Shown: positions 21,910-32,030 of the stretch, in pieces | Layout: each line of letters starts with the position of its first letter | How positions within the stretch are numbered: position 1 is the stretch's first letter | Translations under genes and position numbers: made by a program | The notes under the pieces: generated by a model | What the model saw: only the letters and a program-made list of their open reading frames with translations | What the model was told of the DNA's origin: nothing | The model's database searches: none | NCBI GenBank assembly: GCA_025603075.1 | Contig: MU626406.1 | Coordinates: 1-48,161 of the forward strand | Direction: 5' to 3' | Source: Neoconidiobolus thromboides FSU 785 | Lineage: Eukaryota; Entomophthoromycota; Entomophthoromycetes; Entomophthorales; Neoconidiobolaceae | Length of the DNA stretch: 48,161 bases

Positions 21910-22050
21910 AATAAGATTTCCAATATAAAAACTTCCTTATCCCCAGATATTCTTAGAACAGTATTTGATTGGTTAGATCAAAAGGTAATTCTTACCACTG
22001 TTTATCAATTTTTAAAAAAACTATTTGATAAGAATAGAAAAATCCGTTGA
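21910..22050 (+). pseudogene. F-box-like fragment
   Basis: An open frame of about 46 codons without a start codon contains LSPDILRTVFDWLDQK followed by LTTVYQFLKKLFD. This has the spacing of an F-box helix set (LP-x-EIL-x-x-IF-x-x-L). It is preceded by in-frame stops, followed by TGA, and no downstream repeats are seen, so it would be a gene fragment. A chance match is possible because the piece is short. An intact F-box/LRR-like gene exists at 35868-37259 but the fragment is not an obvious copy of it. Confidence 0.3.
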
Positions 22051-22369
22051 CAATTTCCAAGTAATTTTTATTGTAGGGAAATAAGAATTATGTGATTTGG
22101 TCTAAAAATAGATTGGAACTGAAAATTGAGAGCATCTGCTCCTTAAATGTAAAGAGTGGAGCCATTTTACTCAGAACAAATAATTAAAAAAATGGGTATA
22201 TAAAGGAAAAAGGACTAATTAATTTGTTTTTGATTTTAATAGTTTAATTAAAATTATAAACGTTAACTTGATTTATTAACTACCTAATATAACACTACTA
22301 ACCCCAGCCCTAATTAATATCTATATATTTAAATACAACTACTTATCAACTAATTTTTAAATTTTAATA

Positions 22370-23449
22370 ATGTCAAAAAATGCAGATGTATTATCACTAT
22401 CAAATAACAATGGTACCGAATTAACCAGCGGATGGCGTTACTATTTACCTTCAAACCTATTTGCATTTAATAACAATAATAATAATAATGACGAACAAGA
22501 TTCTAGTGATAGTGATGATGAACCATTAGACTTATCCGATGAAGAAATTGATGCTTCTGAAGCTTACGATTTAATGTTAGGCTTACCAAAAGACCTTTCT
22601 TTATCTCCACCAGTTGCATCTCCATCTAAGCCAATAGTTGCTCCCCCAACAGCCATCAAATATGAAACTGCCAAAAAAGACTTGACCCCAGTTGCTGAAT
22701 TAACACATTCTATTACACAACTTACTCCAGTTAAAACCGTTGAGCCAATTCAAGCTACTAATCGTTGGTCATTTCCATCTTTTAAGCCTTTTGAATCTAT
22801 CTCCAAGTTAAAGACTCCACCTTTATCTCCACCACTTTTTAAACAAATTGAAAAAGAAAGTTTAGAAACTATTGAATCTTCTCTTAATACCACAAAACTC
22901 CTTGAAATAAGCTATAACAAGCTAAGAAAAGGTGCACGTAAATCTTCCCGTTTACCACTTAAAGAAACACTATTAGTTCATCTTACTGTAGATCGTATTC
23001 GAGAGTTAAGGAAAATTCCAAGACGCAGTTCCTTACGTAACAAATCAAAAATTCAAAGAACCTCTGCACCTGCTTTACCACCCAAGCCAATTCAGGTTCA
23101 AACTGTTGTATCAATTGCGAATAACCCATCAACTGCTATAAAATCACAAATTGATATATCTTCAATCTCAACACGTAATATAAAATCTATTCAATGTATC
23201 CCTCCACCAATGCTAACTCAAAAGCAAAATATGTTGAATTCGATCCTTAAACCAACTCCTGCTTACTGCAAAGATAATTCATATAAACGTAATGCAAACC
23301 TTTATATTCAATTGGACAACAGTAAAACAGAAAACTTGACCTTTAAGAATGATGTAGCAGTCATTGATACTGAGAGTGATGATAGCCCACTCTTTTATTT
23401 ATTAGCCCCGCCTATTAGCCCACCACCAAAGGCTGCTTTTGCTTATTAA
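22370..23449 (+). CDS. Intronless low-complexity Pro/Ser-rich protein, 359 aa
   Basis: Not a family I recognise. The ATG follows an A+T-rich leader with CAACTACTTATCAAC-type sequence. The protein has a poly-Asn run (residues about 35-41), an acidic patch (DSSDSDDEPLDLSDEEIDAS) and Pro-rich short linear motifs (SLSPPVASPSKP, KTPPLSPP, APALPPKPIQ, LAPPISPPP). There is one basic, possibly helical region (residues about 183-232, with KARKSSRLPLK-like and RELRKIPRRSSLRNKSK segments). The KLKTPPLSPP and ALPPKP motifs suggest proline-directed kinase sites and SH3-type ligands, which would fit a regulatory or scaffold role, but that is inference. Codon use is less A+T-skewed than the PPR genes, supporting genuine expression. 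It stands alone with 3 kb of gene-poor DNA on each side. Confidence 0.7.
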   Translation: MSKNADVLSLSNNNGTELTSGWRYYLPSNLFAFNNNNNNNDEQDSSDSDDEPLDLSDEEIDASEAYDLMLGLPKDLSLSPPVASPSKPIVAPPTAIKYETAKKDLTPVAELTHSITQLTPVKTVEPIQATNRWSFPSFKPFESISKLKTPPLSPPLFKQIEKESLETIESSLNTTKLLEISYNKLRKGARKSSRLPLKETLLVHLTVDRIRELRKIPRRSSLRNKSKIQRTSAPALPPKPIQVQTVVSIANNPSTAIKSQIDISSISTRNIKSIQCIPPPMLTQKQNMLNSILKPTPAYCKDNSYKRNANLYIQLDNSKTENLTFKNDVAVIDTESDDSPLFYLLAPPISPPPKAAFAY

Positions 23450-24041
23450 AAGAGTACTGTATATATATTTTTACAAGTATTCTGATATTGTTTGAATAAT
23501 TTTTAAAAGTTTTAATAAAAGTACTTTTACTAAATTTAGTAATTTCATTTTTATAAGTAATTTTAATGATACATTGTTGTGATGATGAACATATTAAGTT
23601 TATGTTGTGAGAAAATAATTTTATTTTAATTGGTTTAAGTCACATTCCATCAAAATTTCTGTTTTGATTATAATCGTTACCAATTAGAGCTAAAGTATTT
23701 AATCCCTTTATAATAATTTCATTTTGCATCAGTATTAATAATGTAAAAAAAGTTAAATACTGTAGTATTATAATACTCCATGCTAATAATTGAGACAGTG
23801 TTCTTTTGTTTCATAAATGCCAATACGATTTGGTAAAAAATTAATTGAATGGAGCTAATTCTTTGTACTTTAGATGAATAGCAGCTAGTGAAGGCTATCT
23901 TTAAAAATAAGTCATTATTAAACGTAAGCTGTAAAAAAAGGGTGAAGACGATTTAATTTAAATCCCTTTTTAAAAATAAGTTAACTAGAGTTAATTTTAT
24001 ATGCATTGTCTCTTTAACATTGTTTATTTAATATACGGTAC

Positions 24042-24147
24042 ATATGGGGATGTATTTTTCATTTAAGAATTTGCTAACAATTTTTCCACTCAAATAACGC
24101 TTAAAAGATGGAAAAAGTAGTGAAATCAAAAAAAACATCCCCATATG
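24042..24147 (+). mobile_element. MITE copy 9
   Basis: Full-length, starting ATATGGGGATGTATTTTTCA and ending AAAAACATCCCCATAT. Both termini are perfect inverted repeats over ATATGGGGATGT, making it the best TIR example here. Internal blocks TTGCTAACAATTTTTCCACT and GGAAAAAGTAGTGAAATC match the family. Confidence 0.88.
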
Positions 24148-24841
24148 TTAATATACTAAAATATGCGTCATATAAGGTGATAGATAGCATATTTCAATTG
24201 AATCAAAATTTCGAAAATATAGCTAGAGACATCTATTATAGTTTATATTTTAAAACATAATATTTGTATTTAAATAGCTCAAAAATTAAAAGCATGATAT
24301 CTAAATAAACCGTAATATTTGAAAACTGATATTTTCCGCTAATTATTATATAATTGTTGTTAAATCTAGCTTCTATTATTCAATTTTTTATTTGAAAATA
24401 TTAAAATAAATATTGAAATATTTTGCGTAATAGTGGCTAGTCTATGATCAAATGAGATTGCAAATTTAGTTAAATAAGATCCATCAACTGTTTACCTTCA
24501 GTAAATTTAAAATGTTAATCTACTCAATGACTTCGTTTCTAACAGTAGAGTAAATCAAGTAATGTAACAAAAATTATGAAGTTGAAAAATTGAAATTAAA
24601 GATTGCTGTAAAGCTATATATCACCTACCTAAGTAAAAGATATAATTCAAACCATCACTTTATAATAGAATGGTATTGTATACCATTACAGAAGGCTATT
24701 AAATATTTTGTTACTTTAATAAACAAACGAAGTGGAGAAGGATAACTAGTATTTAACTAAAAACTATAAATATGCTTTGAACATTAAAACAATCATTATT
24801 AAACTAGAACTGGAATTATATTATACAAATAGTATTCTAAA

Positions 24842-25141
24842 ATGAAATTATTCATTCCTTCTTTGTTATCTGTTATCTGTTATCATTGCATCTATCAGTT
24901 TAAATCAACTTATTTCTACGTCACTTCGTTCTAATAATACTAAATTAACTTCAGTATTTAATGCCAATAATAATCTAGATGTTATAAGTATGGATCAAAA
25001 TATATGTAAATCCACTAACCTTAATAGTGAATTAGAAAGAATGGGACTAATGCTCCAGTAACCGGAGAAAAACCAAAAGCAAGGCGTGCTAATGCTCCAG
25101 AAAAACCAAGGCTAGTAAACATTGAATCAGAAAGTCTTTAA
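24842..25141 (+). pseudogene. Broken gene for a small secreted Lys/Pro-rich protein
   Basis: The frame opens with a clear signal-peptide-like start (MKLFIPSLLSVI). A tandem 7-bp duplication (TGTTATC, about 24868-24881) then shifts it; the frame continuing past the duplication reads IASISLNQLISTSLRSNNTK and ends at a TAA at about 25060. A second frame overlapping that end reads TNAPVTGEKPKARRANAPEK and stops at 25141. Two shifts in 300 bp point to a pseudogene, though sequencing errors could mimic this. The tail motif RRANAPEKP is close to the C-terminus of the gene entering at the window's right edge (RRADAPAAPEKPKA), so it appears to be a decayed member of a small family. Function unknown. 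Confidence 0.6.
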
Positions 25142-26340
25142 AGTTATTGGGACTAATCTATAAAAAATCGTATTTATTATGATAAACCATCATATTCAGA
25201 AAATGGCTTTATTTTCTTTTACTGTATACTACACTGATTCAGATTAACTTAATATTTAAATAATAATTAAATGATGTCAATGTTTAAATTTAGTGGTGTA
25301 GATCTTTTCATTCATTTTGAGCTTTTAAAGTGTATATAATATTATGTTTTTTATTTTTAATTACTACTATAATATGAAACAACAAATATATACATAAAAT
25401 TTATTTAAGTATTTAGCACAACTAGAGCTCCAATAGCTTAACAAATATAAGCTCGTCATAGATGGGATTTAAGACCTGCTTTTTAAACTCTAATTATAAT
25501 AAGATAGCTGGAATAAATAGTATTTTTCAAGTTGCTTTTGTAAAAGTTACATAATTTGCCTTAATGAATTGTATTTATAAGTATTGCTAAAATATATTTG
25601 AATAACACATCATTATAAACGACTCAAATAGACGCATATTGTTAATAAATTTGATACTTTGATTAATTTTACTAACTGTAAAAAAACAGCCAATAAGTAT
25701 AGTTAAGTGGTATACAAAAAGTTTTAATTTTAGATTTTTATACTATATAATATTTGAGTTTATTTATTAAATATGGATTGAATCATAAAGGAAAGTAAAT
25801 AAAACTAATAAAAGTATATCCATTGAAAAAAGGAATTATTTACAACCTAAAAATAATATCAAACCTAGAAGGGGTTTCGAAAAACAACTATAAAAATAAA
25901 TATAACACTTAAGTTTATAAAAGTCTTTCTTAGCTAAAAACTAGCTATATTTCCTCTGTTCAATGTAGCCTACGGTTGACTCAAGCCAATTCAATACGCC
26001 AGCCTTTTGAGCTAGGAAAATAATGTTATTATTTTATGAATTGGGATCTAAGGAAAGTAGGCTAAGTGATATATTTTCATTATTTCGACTTATATATTGG
26101 ATTAGAGTATCTAATTCTTGAAAATTATGGGACCTAAAACTTAATATATTAATTGGTTGGAAATTGACCATTAATTTTTAACAAATTGAAATTTACTTAA
26201 TAAATTATTCAAGTAAGAGCTTTATTTACAAAATCCTTAATTTTAACCAATAAGTTTCAAGGTGCACAAATTGCTTTTGTGCAAATAAAATACTGTATTT
26301 TAATGCTCCAAATATTGACTTTATCCTTTATTAATTTGAA

Positions 26341-28392
26341 ATGTATATAAGAAATTTAACTAGTATAATAAGAAACCATAGTAAATTCAATAGAGATCTG
26401 TTGAAAATGTATAGTATCACCACATTGTTTAGAAAAAATCTCAACAATCCTTTAAAAGAAATAGACTTTGATGATACTTTTAAAAACCAATATGATATAG
26501 ATTTTCTAGATAATAATGATACCTTTCTCAAAAAGTGGATTGCTTTCAATAATTTAAAACACAATGAAAAGTTAAAGTTTACTATATTTACATACAATCA
26601 CTTACTCAGAGGATTAAGTTTTGATACTGGGAAATTTAAGACAGAGGCAGAAAAATTATTTAGGCATTTGGAGGCGGGTACGCTATATGGTGTAAAAGCT
26701 GATATTAATACATATAATTTAATGTTAATGTTTTATTCTCATAATAATGATTATAATAATGTAGAAAGTATATTTAACAAGATACTGAAGAATATGCATT
26801 TAAAGCCAAATATCATCACTTTTAATAGTTTATTGAAAGCATACTCAAAAAATGAAGGCAATCTAAATAAAATGGAAAAGATTTTATATAAAGTAATGCC
26901 CAAATATGATGTCGAGCCTAGCTGTATAACATACACTATTCTATTGTCAGGGTGTTGTCAAAATAGAAATTTAGAAAAAGGCTACAAATTTCGTAATCAT
27001 ATGGGAAAATTTAATATTATACCTGATACAAAGTTTTACAATTCATTGTTGAAATTGTATTCTATTTGCAATGTAGATTATGGGACTGTATTAAATCTGT
27101 ATGAGGACTTATTAAAAGGAAACGTCAAATTAGATCGTTTTAGTTATGGGCATTTATTAGAAACTCTAACTAAGCAAGGACAAAACGAAGTAGCTGTCAA
27201 GATATTTAATGAGATGCTAAAAAGTAAAATAGAACCAAATGTTTATATAATGGAGTTATTAAAATTGAGCCCATTGGAATTATTAGATAATATGAAAGAA
27301 GCAAATATGGAGCCATCACCTAAATTTTATAATACATTGCTAAATAATACAGTAAAGAGTGGAGATTATTTACTAAGTTTCAAGATAATTAATCATATGA
27401 GGGAAAATTTATTAGAGCCTACAGTACATTCATATAATATATTAATGGATACATACCTTTCGCTAAAAAAACCAGACAAATGCCTTGAGCTTTTTGATGA
27501 GATGAAAGAAAAAGGTATTAAAGGGGATTCATATATATATAGATCAATGATAGGCGCAGCAGGATTAAAAGAGGATATAGAGTTAGCGATTAAATATTTA
27601 GATGAGGCTAAACAGGAAAACATACCTCCAAACACATTTCTATACAATTCAGTTTTAAATATTTGTGCAAGGACAAGAAACAAAAGTAAATGTAAAGAAA
27701 TGTTTAATCGGATGGAAAGCGAGGGACTAAATGGGAACATTGATAGCTATAACTATTTATTACAAACACTTAATGGGCAAAATGATTTCTCACAGGGATG
27801 GAAACTGTATAAATTAATGTTAAGCAAAAAAGTAGTACCAAATAAAGTGACATATATATATTTAAATAAACTATGTTATGATAAAATGGACGTCGCAAAA
27901 TCCTTAGAGATCTATTATGCAATGCAAGCTAGTAAAGATTGTAAGCCAGATACTATAAGTTGCGATAAATTAATGAAAGTATTACATAATATGAATCAAT
28001 CGAATAAAGCATTTGAAATATTTATCAACTTTATTTCAAATAATGAAGTATTAATATTAAACAACCAAATTATTAATACATTTTTGGTGCTGTGTTTAGA
28101 CAATAATAACTATCGTACAGCAATAGCGACATTTGATAAATTAATTCATTTGATTAAAATCAACAAAATGGGAGATCTACATTTAAATCCCTCAGTCTAT
28201 TTAAATTATCTAGAGTTATTGCTTCGAAATGAGCAAAATGAAGCATTTTACAAAGCATTAAATGATAGTACTTTATATTTTAATGTTAAATTTGTAAAAA
28301 GTGAAATTGAGTCATTATCGAAATATATTGATGATAGTGATGTTCAATTTAATAATTATTTAAGTTCATTACCATCTAACTTGGATTTATAG
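26341..28392 (+). CDS. PPR protein with a long regular repeat array, 683 aa
   Basis: Intronless. The N-terminus is basic and Ser/Asn-rich (MYIRNLTSIIRNHSKFNRDL), fitting mitochondrial import. From about residue 78 to 560 there are roughly a dozen well-formed 35-residue PPR motifs, for example NTYNLMLMFYSHNNDYNNVE, IITFNSLLKAYSKNEG, THSYNILMDTYLSLKKPDKC-like, TFLYNSVLNICARTRNKSKC and VTYIYLNKLCYDKMD. The final ~110 residues are a less regular helical tail. Such proteins bind organellar RNA sequence-specifically, roughly one base per motif; the target transcript is not known. The array is more regular than in many fungal PPR proteins. It could be a CCM1/DMR1-type or RNA-stability factor, but I cannot assign orthology. 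Confidence 0.85.
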   Translation: MYIRNLTSIIRNHSKFNRDLLKMYSITTLFRKNLNNPLKEIDFDDTFKNQYDIDFLDNNDTFLKKWIAFNNLKHNEKLKFTIFTYNHLLRGLSFDTGKFKTEAEKLFRHLEAGTLYGVKADINTYNLMLMFYSHNNDYNNVESIFNKILKNMHLKPNIITFNSLLKAYSKNEGNLNKMEKILYKVMPKYDVEPSCITYTILLSGCCQNRNLEKGYKFRNHMGKFNIIPDTKFYNSLLKLYSICNVDYGTVLNLYEDLLKGNVKLDRFSYGHLLETLTKQGQNEVAVKIFNEMLKSKIEPNVYIMELLKLSPLELLDNMKEANMEPSPKFYNTLLNNTVKSGDYLLSFKIINHMRENLLEPTVHSYNILMDTYLSLKKPDKCLELFDEMKEKGIKGDSYIYRSMIGAAGLKEDIELAIKYLDEAKQENIPPNTFLYNSVLNICARTRNKSKCKEMFNRMESEGLNGNIDSYNYLLQTLNGQNDFSQGWKLYKLMLSKKVVPNKVTYIYLNKLCYDKMDVAKSLEIYYAMQASKDCKPDTISCDKLMKVLHNMNQSNKAFEIFINFISNNEVLILNNQIINTFLVLCLDNNNYRTAIATFDKLIHLIKINKMGDLHLNPSVYLNYLELLLRNEQNEAFYKALNDSTLYFNVKFVKSEIESLSKYIDDSDVQFNNYLSSLPSNLDL

Positions 28393-29068
28393 AGCACTAT
28401 ATTTAATAGATAGAATAAATATTTTTTCAGTTTCTTTATAATTTTGTATGATTATTATTTATCATTTTTTAAAAACGTTTAAAATTCTTTATAAAGATCA
28501 AAAATCCAACTTAATCGTAAACTCATTATAAGGTTATTATATAAATAATATAATTATAAAAATGTTATCTGAAATTTTATAACATGACTATTAAATATAC
28601 GAATATAAAATAATTATAAGCTTTATAACGTAATAAGTAATAATATGTTATATTATTGAAGAATAGCTTAATATTATTTTATAGTTTAATAAATTTTAGT
28701 ACGATTTTTATTAAACTGTATTATTCACAACATTAATTAAATTCGTTATCTTTAAAAAGAAATATGGTTTTTGCCACCTTATAAATATAATAATTTAATG
28801 ATTTTAATCATATATCAAATACTACAATTGTATATTATTTGACATTTATTTTATGCATAAACATAATTTACTAGAGAAAAGCAAATATTACGGAAATTCC
28901 ACCAATAAAACCGGTTGGTTAATGAAAAAATTTCCAAGATGTGGTAAAAAATTTTAGGCAAGGGTCAAGCTGCAAATGAAGTGATTTGCTGATAGTGTAA
29001 TTTCCCAACATCGAAATAATCCTCCTTTTTTATCTTTAATAACTTTCTCTTAAAGATATCTATTAATA
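28393..29068. other. Intergenic; RPL12 upstream region
   Basis: 676 nt. The 3' part (about 28880-29060) is less A+T-rich, with ACCGGTTGGTTAATG and GGGTCAAGCTGCAAATGAAG, and probably includes the RPL12 promoter and a short pyrimidine-rich leader (CTCCTTTTTTATC). No repeats are seen. Confidence 0.45.
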
Positions 29069-29829
29069 ATGCCTCCAAAGGTCGACCCAAACGAAGTTAA
29101 AATTAGTATGTGATTCGATATATATTAAACTACAACAAATTCATGATAAGATAAAACTATTAAATAACAGTGTTTAAAAAAATATTAGTAAACAATAAAA
29201 ATTAATATAATGTATTGTTTATTACAATGAATGAAAAATAAGCATTTTGAGCAAATAACTTACATTTTTTAATAGTCTATCTCCGTGCTACCGGTGGTGA
29301 AGTAGGTGCTTCATCTGCTCTTGCACCAAAGATTGGTCCCCTTGGTCTTTCCCCAAAGAAAGTAGGTGAAGATATCGCCAAGGCTACCCAGGAATGGAAA
29401 GGTCTTCGTATCACTGTTCAGCTCACTATTCAAAATCGTCAAGCTGCTGTTTCAGTCGTTCCATCTGCTTCTTCTTTAGTTATTAAAGCTCTCAACGAAC
29501 CATACAGAGACCGTAAGAAGGAAAAGAACAGTAAGTTTATTCATCCTTAGTTTATCCTTACTAATTTTATTTAGTTAAACATACTGGTAACATTACTCTT
29601 GAACAAGTTGTTGAAATTGCTCGTGTTATGCGTTACAAATCATTAGCTAAAGAACTCAAAGGTACTGTCAAAGAAATCCTTGGTACTGCCTTCTCTGTCG
29701 GATGTACCGTCGATGGTGAAAATCCAAAGGATCTCGGCGACCGTATTGACGCCGGAGAAGTTGATGTTCCAGTAAGTTGTTTTTTTTATTGATTTCCAAA
29801 AAAACTAATCATATTTTTAGGAGGAATAA
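29069..29829 (+). CDS. RPL12: 60S ribosomal protein uL11 (L12)
   Basis: Four exons (29069-29105, 29276-29530, 29575-29771, 29821-29829) give 165 aa, the standard length. The text is unmistakable: [115 protein letters not shown]. uL11 forms the base of the ribosomal stalk with 25S rRNA. The first intron sits after codon 12 and is 170 nt, three times the local norm, a familiar pattern for ribosomal protein genes. The last exon codes only two residues (EE) before the stop. Codon use is less A+T-skewed than its neighbours, as expected for high expression. Confidence 0.98.
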
Positions 29830-30723
29830 ATTATAAATAAAGCTAACCTTTAAAAGTTACGCGGCTCTAATTTTTCATATTAATTTAATGAAATTTTGTA
29901 ACTAATACTAATATATTTATTTCACTATTTTTTTTAAAGAACTTTTAGTATCATATTCTATTTGATTTAATTATAGGTTTTATGTTGTCGGGTAATCTAA
30001 TGAAATTAAGTCTTAAATTAAAGTTTTGTTTTGAATGTAATTTTTATTCTGCTTTTTTCATACAAGTGTTCTTAAATTTATAAATAATTTTGTTTTATTA
30101 AATATATATGTTAAGTAAGGTTACTTACTATGTTTTAAAGCTAGAGTGAATCAGTAATTTCAAATACATACAATCATAAAACGCAAATAATCTATCAGAT
30201 ACATGACTTTGAAAGCAATACCTACAAAACCAATTTAACAATATTCATTTTTAAAATATCCTCAAGCCATTTAATATCTCAAATAAAAGATAACAAAGCT
30301 ATAAACTCATAATTTTGTGTTAATAATTTTTGCAAAATTAAAATAGAAGATTAATTGAACATAAATTCCTGTAGCTGGACCAGATACTTTAGGGTTATTA
30401 AAAATCATCTTGCAAATAGAATAGAGTCCTTTGACATACTGATTACTATAAAATGGACCTTTGAAAAATTGGAATTAATTTAGCTAGAATATCAAGTATT
30501 TATAAATCCCAATTTTTTTATTTTTAAAGCAGAATATTTTTAGAATTAGTGTACCTTCAAAAATTACTTTCAAAATTGGCAACTTTGCTATTTATAACTA
30601 TTTGCTCATATCACTTTGTAGGATGTTTAATATTTTAGATTTCAATCTGTTTAAAGGTGGATAAATATTAAAACAAAGGTACTTTTATATGCCTATATGT
30701 AAATTTATGAATTGTACTTTATT
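29830..30723. other. Convergent intergenic region RPL12 / TPK
   Basis: 894 nt between the two stop codons. A+T-rich, no MITE copy and no credible exon; the 3' UTRs occupy an unknown part. Confidence 0.45.
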
Positions 30724-31761
30724 TCAAAATTCATTAATTTCACAAGTAAAGATGATATGATGTTCGGATTCCAATTTGATAGTTACTGTTATATCATCAA
30801 TTAAATTTGATGTGCTAACCAAACCGCCAAAATAACTAGATTCACCATCTATTTTATTATAAATAATTTAAATTAAATTAATGTGACATAAATCATAGCT
30901 TATAATAAAGTACCTAAATTCCATTTTAAACCTGTAGTATATAATTTTTCTACTTTACCACCTATAGGAAGTAAACCACATGTTGGCCCAATAAATTTAT
31001 CATCAATAAATATTGTATGGTTTTGATCTTTATTTAACAAAAAAGTTAAGGTTTCTGGAGAATACAATAGCACTGTTATATCTCGTGGAAATTTATATAA
31101 ACTTTGAATTGACGCTAAACTATGATCAAATCTGCCTCCTATTCCCCCATGAATTATTATATTAAGTGGCTTTTCTTTTTTTAGTCATATTTGATTCAAT
31201 GGAATTATGTTACCTCGTTTAAGTTTAAACTGACTTGTTTGCTTTTAATCAAGTTATAGCACTTAGTCAAATCCGTAGAATACTGGTCTTCATCCTGAAT
31301 AACATTAACATCCTTTTTTTGGCTTTAAAAATCATAACATATTTATATTAAAATAAATTACCAAGTTTTCATAATATTCCTTAGTTTTAGGTAATAAGGA
31401 ATCTAAATCTCCATGGATGTAATCTGGCAAAAAACTAATCATATATTGTAATGAAATATAAATGTTCATCAACTAAAATTACTTCATTCTCTTTTCATTA
31501 TTACTTGCGAATCCATCATATAACCTATTTGCCCCTCCATCTGCACATACCCTTATTCTTGCTTTACAAAAATTATTATTTTTGTTTATGTTTGTATTTT
31601 ATTGATTTACCATTATTCCATAAATTAATAAATATTTCTGAACTTGGGTTTACAGGTTGGTTTAAAATAATTAGAGCAAACGGACAACTAGCTTCATTAG
31701 GTACTAATAATTTTTTTAAATTCCATTCTTTTAAATTATCATTACTAGTTGTAGTCGACAT
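30724..31761 (-). CDS. THI80: Thiamine pyrophosphokinase
   Basis: Six exons (31761-31611, 31561-31483, 31434-31362, 31312-31214, 31169-30914, 30848-30724) give 260 aa, close to the family's 240-320. It converts thiamine plus ATP to thiamine pyrophosphate and AMP in the cytosol. Diagnostic segments are RVCADGGANRLYDGF, FLPDYIHGDLDSL (the metal- and ATP-binding acidic motif), DEDQYSTDLTKC, IHGGIGGRFDHSLASI, GPTCGLLPIGG, and the thiamine-binding end TTGLKWNL followed by FGGLVSTSN. Three of the five introns need AAG acceptors (GTAAAG, AAAAAAAG, GAAAAG) to keep frame and conserved residues. The GTG-initiated extension upstream of the ATG at 31761 is not used. It is tandem with and downstream of MOB4. 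Confidence 0.94.
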
Positions 31762-32030
31762 TATAAAAGCAATCACTCCAAATATTTGACTTTTTCTTTT
31801 TATAATTTTTTATTGGTGACGTTTGGATTTTATTTGCAACTTGTAAATTGTTCATAAAAATAAGTTATGTTCTTAAATATACTAAAAGTTAAATAAAAGT
31901 TTAGGCATATAATTAAATATTTAAAATAGTATAAAACAGTGTTATTTCAAATTGTTTTAATTATTTCAAATTAATTCCAAATTAAGCTACATTTAGAACA
32001 AATTGAAATAGTTATAAATTAAAAATTAAA

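Larger units (their letters stand above)
19092..22369. other. 3.3-kb gene-poor block with three MITE copies
   Basis: No intact gene is visible. It contains MITE copies at 19435-19541, 19941-20047 and 20621-20726, an ATT-rich microsatellite (about 21376-21433) and a frame at 21910-22050 that reads like an F-box remnant. The rest is A+T-rich sequence with no pattern I can name. Confidence 0.55.
23450..26340. other. 2.9-kb gene-poor block with a MITE and a broken secreted-protein gene
   Basis: Apart from MITE copy 9 (24042-24147) and the disabled gene at 24842-25141, I see no exon, RNA gene or ordered repeat. The final ~300 nt should include the promoter of the PPR gene that starts at 26341. 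Confidence 0.5.

Noticed and set aside
29106-29275. Box C/D snoRNA in the long first intron of RPL12
   Set aside because: The intron is long enough, but no convincing C (RTGATGA) and D (CTGA) box pair with a closing stem is visible.
30714-31789. Plus-strand frame of 112 codons over the thiamine pyrophosphokinase gene
   Set aside because: The minus strand gives a complete, family-matching enzyme through six exons; the plus-strand frame is antisense.
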